Part shown: piece by piece, positions 13,571 through 20,731 of the stretch
How the letters are laid out: each line of letters opens with the position of its first letter
Numbering within the stretch: position 1 is the first letter of the stretch
Notes under the pieces: model-generated
What the model was told of the DNA's origin: nothing
Database searches by the model: none
The model's input: the letters and a program-made list of their open reading frames with translations, nothing else
Position numbers and translations under genes: made by a program
DNA from: Seribacter sp963934295
GTDB lineage: Bacteria > Verrucomicrobiota > Verrucomicrobiia > Opitutales > Seribacteraceae
Reading direction: 5' to 3'
Assembly: GCA_963934295.1 (NCBI GenBank)
Contig: CAWVXY010000054.1
Coordinates: 1-20,731 of the forward strand
DNA length: 20,731 nucleotides

Positions 13571-14533
13571 ATGAAAAAACACAGCCTAGAGTTTGAGAAA
13601 CCGTTGCTAGATCTTGAAAAACAATTAGACGAAATAGTTAAGTCATCACATGATTCTGATCTTGATTTCTCGACTGAGATCAAAGCAATTGAAAAGAAAA
13701 TCGAGCAAACTAAGCGTGAGGTCTACTCAGATTTAACTCCTTGGCAGAAAGTACAACTGTCTAGGCATCCTAATCGTCCTTATTCCATTGATTATATCGA
13801 ACGTATCTTTGATGACTTTGAAGAACTTCATGGAGATCGATCCTTTATGGATGATTCAGCAATTGTAGGGGGGCCCGCTTCACTCGATTCTCAAAAGGTA
13901 ATGGTCATAGCTCAACAGAAAGGAAGGAATACCGAGGATAATTTAAAAAGAAATTTTGGTTGCCCCAATCCTGAGGGGTACAGAAAAGCTCTTCGATTAA
14001 TGAAAATGGCTAATAAATTTGGACTTCCTATAATTTCAATAGTTGATACGCCCGGAGCTTTTCCTGGCATCGGTGCGGAGGAAAGGCATGTGGCTGAAGC
14101 TATTGCGGTAAATCTAAGAGAAATGGCCGCAATCGAAGTTCCGATTATTGCAATTGTAATAGGAGAAGGTGGTTCTGGTGGTGCACTCGGAATAGCAGTG
14201 GCAAATAAGGTGCTTATTTTGGAAAATGCTTATTATTCTGTTATTTCTCCTGAAGGATGTGCAGCTATCCTATGGAAAGACAGGGCTTTTTCTTCTAACG
14301 CTGCCGAATCCTTAAAACTTGATGCATCTCAATTATTGGAATCCAGAATTGTGGATGAAATTATTCCCGAACCAATTGGCGGGGCACATCGTGATTGGGA
14401 TCAAACTTCGAGTACTATTAAAGCTACTCTTAAGTCTAACTTAAAAGTTTTTTCTGCTAAAAAATCAAATGATATACTTTCCGAAAGGTATAATAAATTT
14501 CGGGTCATGGGTACATTTAAGGAGAATTCCTAA
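13571..14533 (+). CDS. accA: Acetyl-CoA carboxylase carboxyltransferase subunit alpha
   Basis: AccA, with AccD, moves the carboxyl group from biotin on AccB to acetyl-CoA, forming malonyl-CoA for fatty acid synthesis. At 320 residues it is the usual length. It starts with the typical helical hairpin (LEFEKPLLDLEKQLDEI), then PWQKVQLSRHPNRPY (57-71), EELHGDRSF (84-92), the DTPGAFPGIGAEERH segment (159-173), GEGGSGGALG (198-207), the SVISPEGCAAILWKD motif, and ends normally. All crotonase-fold motifs are intact. The other acc genes are not in the window. The ATG at 13571 follows an A/T-rich leader without Shine-Dalgarno; a nested inverted repeat precedes it. It ends 8 bp from the convergent coiled-coil gene. 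Confidence 0.97.
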   Translation: MKKHSLEFEKPLLDLEKQLDEIVKSSHDSDLDFSTEIKAIEKKIEQTKREVYSDLTPWQKVQLSRHPNRPYSIDYIERIFDDFEELHGDRSFMDDSAIVGGPASLDSQKVMVIAQQKGRNTEDNLKRNFGCPNPEGYRKALRLMKMANKFGLPIISIVDTPGAFPGIGAEERHVAEAIAVNLREMAAIEVPIIAIVIGEGGSGGALGIAVANKVLILENAYYSVISPEGCAAILWKDRAFSSNAAESLKLDASQLLESRIVDEIIPEPIGGAHRDWDQTSSTIKATLKSNLKVFSAKKSNDILSERYNKFRVMGTFKENS

Positions 14534-14541
14534 GTTGTAAT

Positions 14542-16350
14542 TTAAGGTCGGTATCTTTGGGGTTCTCCTTGATCGTTTTCATCAATAACCCCAATAATAT
14601 CATTACGCAGGCGAATCCTCATTTTTTGGGTGGATTCGATTTGTTGAATCAAGTTGTTATTGTTTTGGTTAAGAAGAGATATTTGTCTGTTGTAATCTCT
14701 TTCTCTATTTTGAAAATTGGAAAGTTCATTCGCGAGAGTAATATTTTCTGCTTCTAAAGTTTTAAGATTATTTTGCATTATCATTTCTCTCCCCGCAATA
14801 TTGTTGAGCTGTGCTTGAAGTTCTTGTGCCTGTATGGCAAGAGTTTCATATTCTTTAGAACCCTTATTTTGTAGACGTGCAATTTCTCCTCTAAGTTGAG
14901 CATTTCTATCATCAGACGCCCTCAAGTTCTCATTTAAGATTCTTTCATTTGCTATTGCTTGACTGAGTTGAATTTCGATTTGCCGGGCTTTATCTTTATA
15001 AAATAATGACTCTTCTTGGAGCGAGCTGGATTCCTTAAGAAGTTGTTTGTTTTGAGAGTCTATATCTCTTACTTTTGAAACCAAGGCATTTTCGTTAGTG
15101 TTCATGTCTTGTATGTCAACCCTCATAAGGTCGATGGCTTCTTTCATACTTTCATTTTCTCCTTCTAGAGTTTTAGCTTTGGAGAAAAGCATTTCATTGG
15201 CATCTCTAAGACCAGTTAATTGCTCCGATATTCTAGATTCTTCAATTCCCAAAGATGTCAGTTCCGAACGCAATGTAGATAATTCTCCTTTCATCGCTGA
15301 TTCAGAGAATCTTAAGCTTTGATTTTTTGCGTCAATTTCACTTTGGACTCTTTTGAGATCGTTATTAATAGAATTGATATTTTCTAATTGTTCATTTTTT
15401 CGGGCAACTTCAAATTTTAATTCATTTGATAGATCTCGGAGTGCTGCAATCTCTTCTCGGTGAGCTTCTGTGGAGATATCTAAATCCCGGTTTTTATCTT
15501 TTAAAATTTCATTTTCTCCCTTAATGATGGAATTTCTATCCTTGAGTAAACTTTCCACTCCAGTTAATCGGACAATCTCGTTGCGAAGATTATTTATGTT
15601 TTCTTCGAATGTAATCTCCTTATTTTCTAAGGCTTTATTTAAATCATCCTTACTTTTTAACATAGCATTAAGATCCGCTAAACGAGAATCACGGCTTTCT
15701 TTATCGATAAGCAACCCAGCCATCTTCTGATTTTGGGTTGAAAGCTCTTTTTCTACTCTAGCTAATTGGGATTCTAGCTTTTTATTGATCACCGATAGAG
15801 AATTATTTTCAGTTAGAAGATCGTTGGCTCGCCTTTGAATAGTAGATTTTCCGAGTTCAAGATTGCGAATTTTGGAGTAATTGGTTTTCTCTTGGGAATC
15901 AAAAGATTTTTGACTGTTTTGTAGTCTTCTATTTTCTGCTGTGAGTTCCTTGTTTCTTTGAACTAATTCCTGTTCGTCAGCTTTAATTACAAGTAATTGT
16001 TTCCTTAATCTCGCGTTGGTATCGTCTAGGTATTGATTGCTTGTGTTTGTTCGTAACCCATCCTGTTTGATTTTAGACAACTCATTTTCTAGAGTAGAAA
16101 GCTTTGCAGTTGATTCGTTTAATTGTTGCCTTAGTTTATCTTCATTCTGAAAATTCGTCGAAGGAGATTCTTGCCTCTCAGTTATAATTACCCTAGTTTT
16201 TTCAATTAAAGCGTTATGCTTAGCAACCAATTGATTGTACTGTTCGATTAAATACTCTGGATCACGAAGTTGTAAATCGGTCTGTCCATTAGAAAATACT
16301 AATGGGAAAAAAATCAAACTTATCGTCAAATAAAGGCTAGCGAAATTCAT
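14542..16350 (-). CDS. Exported long coiled-coil protein, function unknown
   Basis: From ATG 16350 (preferred over an in-frame TTG at 16356) the product is 602 residues. The first 24 form a signal peptide (MNFASLYLTISLIFFPLVFSNGQ), so the protein is exported to the periplasm or cell surface. Almost all of the rest, about 50-570, is an unbroken Glu/Leu/Asn/Lys/Arg-rich helical coiled coil with heptad-like L/I spacing (e.g. LNESTAKLSTLENELSKI). It has no obvious enzymatic domain, cysteine or membrane anchor. The tail is Gln/Asn-rich and ends DENDQGEPQRYRP. Such proteins act as spacers, tethers or scaffolds across the periplasm, but which is unknown. Alone on its strand, with tail-to-tail contact to accA. 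Confidence 0.8.
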   Translation of the reverse strand: MNFASLYLTISLIFFPLVFSNGQTDLQLRDPEYLIEQYNQLVAKHNALIEKTRVIITERQESPSTNFQNEDKLRQQLNESTAKLSTLENELSKIKQDGLRTNTSNQYLDDTNARLRKQLLVIKADEQELVQRNKELTAENRRLQNSQKSFDSQEKTNYSKIRNLELGKSTIQRRANDLLTENNSLSVINKKLESQLARVEKELSTQNQKMAGLLIDKESRDSRLADLNAMLKSKDDLNKALENKEITFEENINNLRNEIVRLTGVESLLKDRNSIIKGENEILKDKNRDLDISTEAHREEIAALRDLSNELKFEVARKNEQLENINSINNDLKRVQSEIDAKNQSLRFSESAMKGELSTLRSELTSLGIEESRISEQLTGLRDANEMLFSKAKTLEGENESMKEAIDLMRVDIQDMNTNENALVSKVRDIDSQNKQLLKESSSLQEESLFYKDKARQIEIQLSQAIANERILNENLRASDDRNAQLRGEIARLQNKGSKEYETLAIQAQELQAQLNNIAGREMIMQNNLKTLEAENITLANELSNFQNRERDYNRQISLLNQNNNNLIQQIESTQKMRIRLRNDIIGVIDENDQGEPQRYRP

Positions 16351-16443
16351 AACCAAGTTTAGGGTAGTAGAGAGTTAAATAATTATCTATTTCATCAAAG
16401 ACGATGGAAAACAAGAAGAATTTTTTGGATTCAATGTAAATAA

Positions 16444-17427
16444 CTAAAATCTTTCTGTTGCCGCACGACTCAATCGGTCATTCACAGCAGAAAGTAAACC
16501 ATCGCCTAATGGAAAAAGTGCGACATGAATTCTTTTCTTTTTAAGCTTATCCGCATCATGTAGAATTTTAAAAAGGTTTTTGGTTATTTCCTTGGGATGA
16601 CCTGTTGAAGATAAATATAGATGATGAATTTTTTTAGCAGGAAAAAAAAGAGGAGGTTTTGCGCACGGCAGTATCAAAATGTCGCCTTCATTTATCGCAT
16701 TTGAACGGAGCATTTGTTCCATAGTAGAATATAGAAAGAGGGGGGTATTGGGAGAGTAATGCTTCTGTCCCTGTCCTGGGGATTGCCTCGCTTTTGTTCC
16801 CCCCGTTTGTTCTAGGATGATCCTCTCGCACCCAACTTGAATTCCAAGTACCTTTTCAATGGCATCCTTAGTTATTGGTCCAAGTCTTAAGATAGAAGGT
16901 GAAGTGGAAGTTAAATTCAATACAGTTGATTCAATCCCAATATCACACTGTCCTCCATCTATAAAAGGAGGGCAGTCTTTACCGAATGCTGCAACGACAT
17001 TCTCGAATTTAGTGGGACTAAGTTTATTTGAAGGGTTCGCACTCGGGGCAGCCAGTGGAAGTTGAACTTGGTCTAGAACCTTACGGAATGTAGGATGAGA
17101 CGGGGAACGAATAGCAACGGAATTCAAGCCCGCAGTTATTTCATCTGGAATAGATTTTTTTTTGGGTAGGATAAAGGTTAATGGTCCAGGCCAAAATGCT
17201 TTAGCTAATTTACTACTATACTCGTTTGTAACAGAAATTTCTTCGGCAAAACTGTGATCCAATACATGAACAATTAGTGGATTAGTTGATGGTCTGCCTT
17301 TCAGTTGGTATACCTTTCTTATGGCTTTAGTTGAAAACGCAGAACATGCCAATCCATACACCGTTTCAGTTGGAAGGATACAAATACCATCGTTTAAAAG
17401 CGCATGGGCGCAATCAACTAACGCCAT
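16444..17427 (-). CDS. L-threonylcarbamoyladenylate synthase, Sua5 type
   Basis: The enzyme makes threonylcarbamoyl-AMP from threonine, bicarbonate and ATP, the first step of the t6A37 modification of ANN-decoding tRNAs. The YrdC domain (about 1-190) shows PTETVYGL (19-26), KGRPSTNPLIVHV (43-55), the PGPLTFIL segment, and SANPS with the Ser-x-Asn nucleotide-site motif, plus the GxxCDIGIESTVLNL stretch that closes the domain. Residues about 195-327 form the extra C-terminal Sua5 domain, beginning after a linker with RQSPGQGQKHYSP, so it is Sua5 (YwlC) rather than the short TsaC. It is 41 bp downstream of rpsR, on the same strand. The upstream TCAGG/CCTGA repeats can form alternative hairpins at the ATG. 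Confidence 0.93.
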   Translation of the reverse strand: MALVDCAHALLNDGICILPTETVYGLACSAFSTKAIRKVYQLKGRPSTNPLIVHVLDHSFAEEISVTNEYSSKLAKAFWPGPLTFILPKKKSIPDEITAGLNSVAIRSPSHPTFRKVLDQVQLPLAAPSANPSNKLSPTKFENVVAAFGKDCPPFIDGGQCDIGIESTVLNLTSTSPSILRLGPITKDAIEKVLGIQVGCERIILEQTGGTKARQSPGQGQKHYSPNTPLFLYSTMEQMLRSNAINEGDILILPCAKPPLFFPAKKIHHLYLSSTGHPKEITKNLFKILHDADKLKKKRIHVALFPLGDGLLSAVNDRLSRAATERF

Positions 17428-17429
17428 GA

Positions 17430-17454
17430 CCTGAATTGCTCAGGAAAAACCTGA
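17430..17454 (-). promoter_or_regulatory. Alternative hairpins before the Sua5 start codon
   Basis: On the minus strand TCAGG, CCTGA and TCAGG occur in this order at 17454-17450, 17444-17440 and 17434-17430. The middle block can pair with either flank (5-bp stems, loops of 5 nt), so the two hairpins exclude each other. The downstream TCAGG ends 2 nt before the ATG. Confidence 0.35.
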
Positions 17455-17468
17455 AAAGTTAGCAACAA

Positions 17469-17666
17469 TTAGAGAGCCAACTGCATATGCCTTGATTTCT
17501 TTATTAATTTTGAAATCTTGCGTTGTTGCATTGGAGTCAAACCGGTATATTTTCTAGGTAATATTTTACCCGTGTCAGTTGTGTAGCGTGATAAGGATTC
17601 TTTATCCAAAAAGGTAAAGTTTTCAGGGTTTCTACTTTTAGCAGGTTGAGATTCATCTATACTCAT
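17469..17666 (-). CDS. rpsR: Small ribosomal subunit protein bS18
   Basis: The 65-residue protein of the small subunit has FTFLDKESLSRYTTDTGKILPRKYTGLTPMQQRKISKLIKKSRHMQLAL as its body, read in pieces: a KILPRKYTGL loop followed by the RKISKLIKKSRHM helix, which is diagnostic of S18. The N-terminal extension is short, with no cysteines, so this is a zinc-free form like that of E. coli. The ATG at 17666 has an A/T-only leader and no Shine-Dalgarno site. It is divergent from rpmJ, 124 bp away, and followed by the Sua5 gene. Confidence 0.93.
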   Translation of the reverse strand: MSIDESQPAKSRNPENFTFLDKESLSRYTTDTGKILPRKYTGLTPMQQRKISKLIKKSRHMQLAL

Positions 17667-17790
17667 ATATTTTGATTAAAATCGAAATTTTACTTTTTTG
17701 CAAGAGTGTAATAAGCATAATTCTTAAAAGTTAATAGGTGCAGGTTCCAATGAACTTGACTTTAGCATAGTTTTTGAAACAATTGTATGG

Positions 17791-17916
17791 ATGAAAGTAG
17801 TTTCGTCTATCAAAACTTTAAAGAACCGTCACCCCGATTGTAAAGTTGTCCGTCGCAAAGGACGCCTTTATGTTATCAACAAAACAAATCCTAGGTTCAA
17901 AGCTAGGCAAGGATAA
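17791..17916 (+). CDS. rpmJ: Large ribosomal subunit protein bL36, zinc-free (YkgO-like) form
   Basis: A 41-residue frame from ATG 17791 to TAA 17916 reads MKVVSSIKTLKNRH..., with HPDCKVVRRKGRLYVINKTN and ends RFKARQG. This is the length and pattern of bL36, and in particular the form lacking the C-C-C-H zinc ligands, like E. coli YkgO; only one cysteine (of HPDC) is present. bL36 is a small protein of the large subunit. It is easy to miss because of its length. It is followed after 6 bp by rpmE on the same strand, as in the ykgM-ykgO pair of E. coli but in reverse order. No clear Shine-Dalgarno site precedes it. Confidence 0.93.
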   Translation: MKVVSSIKTLKNRHPDCKVVRRKGRLYVINKTNPRFKARQG

Positions 17917-17922
17917 TTCATT

Positions 17923-18168
17923 GTGAAAAAAGGAATACACCCTACAAACCATCCAGTATGTTTCACTGATGTATCTACTGGAAAAAAATTTATTACTCAT
18001 TCAACTGCCAAATCTAAGAAAACAGAAAACCTAGATGGAGTTGATCATTTTCTTCATGTTCGAGATGTCACTATGGACTCTCATCCTGCTTACACAGGGG
18101 AGAAAAGATTTGTTGATACGGCAGGAAGGGTAGAAAAATTCCAAAGCAAATTTTCTAGAAAACGCTAG
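17923..18168 (+). CDS. rpmE: Large ribosomal subunit protein bL31, zinc-free (type B)
   Basis: The 81-residue protein begins at GTG 17923 (MKKGIHPTNHPVCF) and contains the L31 body with FITHSTAKSKKTENLDGVDHF and the diagnostic HPAYTGEKRFVDTAGRVEKF. The CxxC zinc ligands of type A L31 are missing, so it is the type B form. bL31 bridges the two ribosomal subunits. GTG start is accepted because MKKGIHP is the fixed start of the family. It is coupled to rpmJ by a 6-bp gap. In genomes with both forms, type B genes are usually zinc-stress induced; whether a zinc-binding copy exists elsewhere cannot be seen. Confidence 0.93.
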   Translation: MKKGIHPTNHPVCFTDVSTGKKFITHSTAKSKKTENLDGVDHFLHVRDVTMDSHPAYTGEKRFVDTAGRVEKFQSKFSRKR

Positions 18169-18184
18169 TTTTTATTGCTATGTA

Positions 18185-18210
18185 ACGCTGTAAGCTTTTG
18201 TTTGTAGCGT
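18185..18210 (+). promoter_or_regulatory. Hairpin covering the GTG start of the SUMF1-domain gene
   Basis: ACGCTGTAAG (18185-18194) and TTTGTAGCGT (18201-18210) pair over ten positions as RNA (three G-U wobbles) with a CTTTTG loop. The GTG start at 18209-18211 is partly inside the stem. It could be a weak rpmE terminator or a translation brake; no T-run follows. Confidence 0.3.
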
Positions 18211-19558
18211 GATCCTCGTTCGTAAAGTACTTTTGCTATCCTTATTTATTGGGCATTTTACATGCCTATTATATTCGGATAGCATCAAAATGGTTTATTT
18301 AAAATCGGGTACTTATTGGATGGGTGACAACAAGAATTTAGTTGATGAGCAACCGGCTCATCCCTTGAGTGTTTCTCCGTTTTACATCGATGTAAAAGAA
18401 GTTCACATCTGGCATTGGGAGAAAGTAACCTCGTGGGCGTTGAAAAATGGTTATGATTTTTCCGTAAAAAATCACGACGAGGGAGGTGGACCCAAAACTG
18501 GTCCTTATTGGTACAAAGAAAATTCTAAACTTATTTTCCCCATGAATATGACGAGTTGGTACGATGCTGTAAAATGGTGTAATGCTCGATCTGAGTTGGA
18601 GGGCAGGTCACCTTTATATTTCATCGATGACTCACACTCAGAAGTTTACCGGAAAGGCGAATTGGATTTAAATGAATCCCAAGTTAATTGGAGTTTATCT
18701 GGTTACAGACTACCCACTGAAGCAGAGTGGGAATTTGCGGCAAGAGGGGGAGGGTATGCATTGCTATATCCTTGGGGAAATGTTTTAGATGGTAGCCGTG
18801 GGAATTATTATTTTAATGGTGACCCTTTCGATCAAGCGTCAACACCGGTTGGTTATTTTAATGGTAATCAAGAAATAATAGAGGCTAAAAATAGTTTTAA
18901 TGGTGAAGCGGTGAATGCAAGAGATCAAATTTCAAAGTTTGGCTTGTATGATATAGTCGGGAATGTTAGCGAGTGGTGTTGGGACTGGTATGATGAAACC
19001 TGGTATGAGTCCAATGAAGCAAAAAAGAAAGATACCCGTGGTCCTTCGTTAGAATTTGTACTTAGAAATTCAAAGTCAGGTATAAAAACTAGAGTAGCAA
19101 GAGGAAGTAATTTTAGAAGTAGACCAGACCCAGAATATGGGAACCAATTAAGAATTGCATATCGGAATACCTTTCTACCAACAAGTACATTGCGTACCTT
19201 AGGACTCCGTTGCGTTAGGGCAGATGTCGAAGACCCTCTTTGGCACCATGCTCAACCTCTAGCATCATATCCTAACTGGTATTATTTAGATTGGTTTGGA
19301 TATTATTGGTTAAGTGATCATGAATGGATATTCCATTATGAATTTGGATGGATTTATCCAAGCGGGAAGGGATCTTATGATAATTGGCTTTATTTTCCAA
19401 AACATGGATGGATGTGGACATGTAAATATGCATACCCATATTTTTATTCTCACAAAGATTCTGTTTGGTATCAATACGAAGAAGAAAATTCTGAATTTGG
19501 TTGGTTTACAAATAATTCGAACTTCGAAAAAATGAGGTTTGGAAGAGAATTTCCTTAG
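18209..19558 (+). CDS. Exported SUMF1-domain protein with aromatic C-terminal repeat domain
   Basis: The 449-residue protein starts at GTG 18209 with a signal peptide (about 1-24). Residues 28-340 form a SUMF1 / formylglycine-generating-enzyme fold: SGTYWMGDN, SPFYIDVKEV, SWYDAVKWCNARSE, YRLPTEAEWEFAARGG (166-181), FGLYDIVGNVSEWCWDWYD (244-262), and closing LRIAYRN...LGLRCVR (315-337). The usual reactive Cys pair of true FGEs near the closing RYRC motif is missing (IAYRN instead), so sulfatase activation by the known mechanism is unlikely. Residues 354-433 are 40% Trp/Tyr/Phe, with a repeat WIFHYEFGWIY (373-383), WLYFPKHGWMW (393-403) and W420...EFGWF (429-433). The gene follows rpmE and precedes the 16S leader. 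Role unknown; surface or periplasmic binding is an inference. Confidence 0.85.
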   Translation: MILVRKVLLLSLFIGHFTCLLYSDSIKMVYLKSGTYWMGDNKNLVDEQPAHPLSVSPFYIDVKEVHIWHWEKVTSWALKNGYDFSVKNHDEGGGPKTGPYWYKENSKLIFPMNMTSWYDAVKWCNARSELEGRSPLYFIDDSHSEVYRKGELDLNESQVNWSLSGYRLPTEAEWEFAARGGGYALLYPWGNVLDGSRGNYYFNGDPFDQASTPVGYFNGNQEIIEAKNSFNGEAVNARDQISKFGLYDIVGNVSEWCWDWYDETWYESNEAKKKDTRGPSLEFVLRNSKSGIKTRVARGSNFRSRPDPEYGNQLRIAYRNTFLPTSTLRTLGLRCVRADVEDPLWHHAQPLASYPNWYYLDWFGYYWLSDHEWIFHYEFGWIYPSGKGSYDNWLYFPKHGWMWTCKYAYPYFYSHKDSVWYQYEEENSEFGWFTNNSNFEKMRFGREFP

Positions 19559-19698
19559 TTTTTGATCATAAAAAACGAGATTTTTTTAAAAAAAAGAATG
19601 AAATGAATATTTTTATAAAAAAAAATGAGAAATTACTTGACGGAGCAATAGCTTTTCGATTTGTTGGAACTCTTTCCCTCATTTTCGGGGGTTGTTCT

Positions 19699-19726
19699 TT
19701 GAAAGTTATTTTGTGTGATCTATATA
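19699..19726 (+). promoter_or_regulatory. rrn: Candidate rRNA operon promoter
   Basis: TTGAAA (19699-19704) and TATATA (19721-19726) are 16 bp apart; the alternative -10 TATAAA (19723-19728) gives 18 bp. The following ACGGGTC discriminator is G/C-rich, as in stringently controlled rRNA promoters. It gives a leader of about 70 nt. A TTGACG at 19637-19642 preceded by A/T tracts could be a second promoter, but no good -10 fits it. Confidence 0.45.
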
Positions 19727-19758
19727 AACGGGTCACCAGTCATATTTTTTTGAATACC

Positions 19759-20731
<973 letters not shown>

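Noticed and set aside
17667..17790. Zur box between rpsR and rpmJ
   Set aside because: I looked for the usual A/T-rich dyad of Zur sites and saw no convincing one.

Overview
The window is an AT-rich bacterial chromosome segment. It ends inside a 16S rRNA gene that carries the exact EUB338-III probe target (ACACCTACGGGTGGCAGC, 20140-20157), the variant typical of Verrucomicrobiota. The gene content (accA, murA, pyruvate kinase, a coiled-coil/C4 zinc-ribbon protein also known from chlamydiae, secreted proteins with SUMF1 and aromatic domains) fits a Verrucomicrobiota member. By impression of the 16S it is probably class Opitutae, but no tree could be run.

Layout. (a) 1-786: the right end of an integrative element. 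The 5' two thirds of a tyrosine-recombinase gene (minus strand, running off the left edge) lies next to a tandem 11-bp repeat and the 3' half of a tRNA-Arg(CCU) gene, a typical tRNA attachment scar. (b) 939-5212: three membrane-transport genes (AEC permease, AGCS amino-acid:cation symporter, LptF/LptG-type LPS permease) and one unrecognised small protein. (c) 5229-10933: mostly minus-strand housekeeping genes: pyruvate kinase overlapping a WalJ/YycJ-like metallohydrolase, murA overlapping ruvB, and a disordered basic protein. A plus-strand Nudix gene overlaps ruvB tail to tail. (d) 11136-14533: dimeric-type dUTPase, rpsT, RNase P RNA, C4 zinc-ribbon protein, a small TPR protein and accA. (e) 14542-18168: a 600-residue exported coiled-coil protein, the Sua5-type threonylcarbamoyl-AMP synthase, rpsR, and a divergent rpmJ-rpmE pair. 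Both rpmJ and rpmE are zinc-free forms; rpmJ (41 codons) is easily missed. (f) 18209-19558: an exported SUMF1-domain protein with a very aromatic C-terminal repeat domain. (g) 19559-20731: rRNA leader with promoter and hairpins, then 16S rRNA, truncated by the window edge.

How it works together. Most of the window is ordinary housekeeping: envelope building (murA, Lpt permease, accA), translation (S18, S20, L31, L36, RNase P, tRNA t6A synthesis, 16S) and nucleotide or DNA upkeep (dUTPase, RuvB). Four convergent gene pairs are 5 to 16 bp apart and the fifth overlaps; two of the close pairs share a hairpin. Almost no start codon has a convincing Shine-Dalgarno sequence. The points most worth a second look are the island boundary at tRNA-Arg, the SUMF1 protein that lacks the catalytic cysteines and has an aromatic repeat tail, the disordered protein upstream of murA, and the apparent SD-independent initiation. 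I saw no CRISPR array, toxin-antitoxin pair or defence system; anything of that kind would be inside the island to the left of the window.
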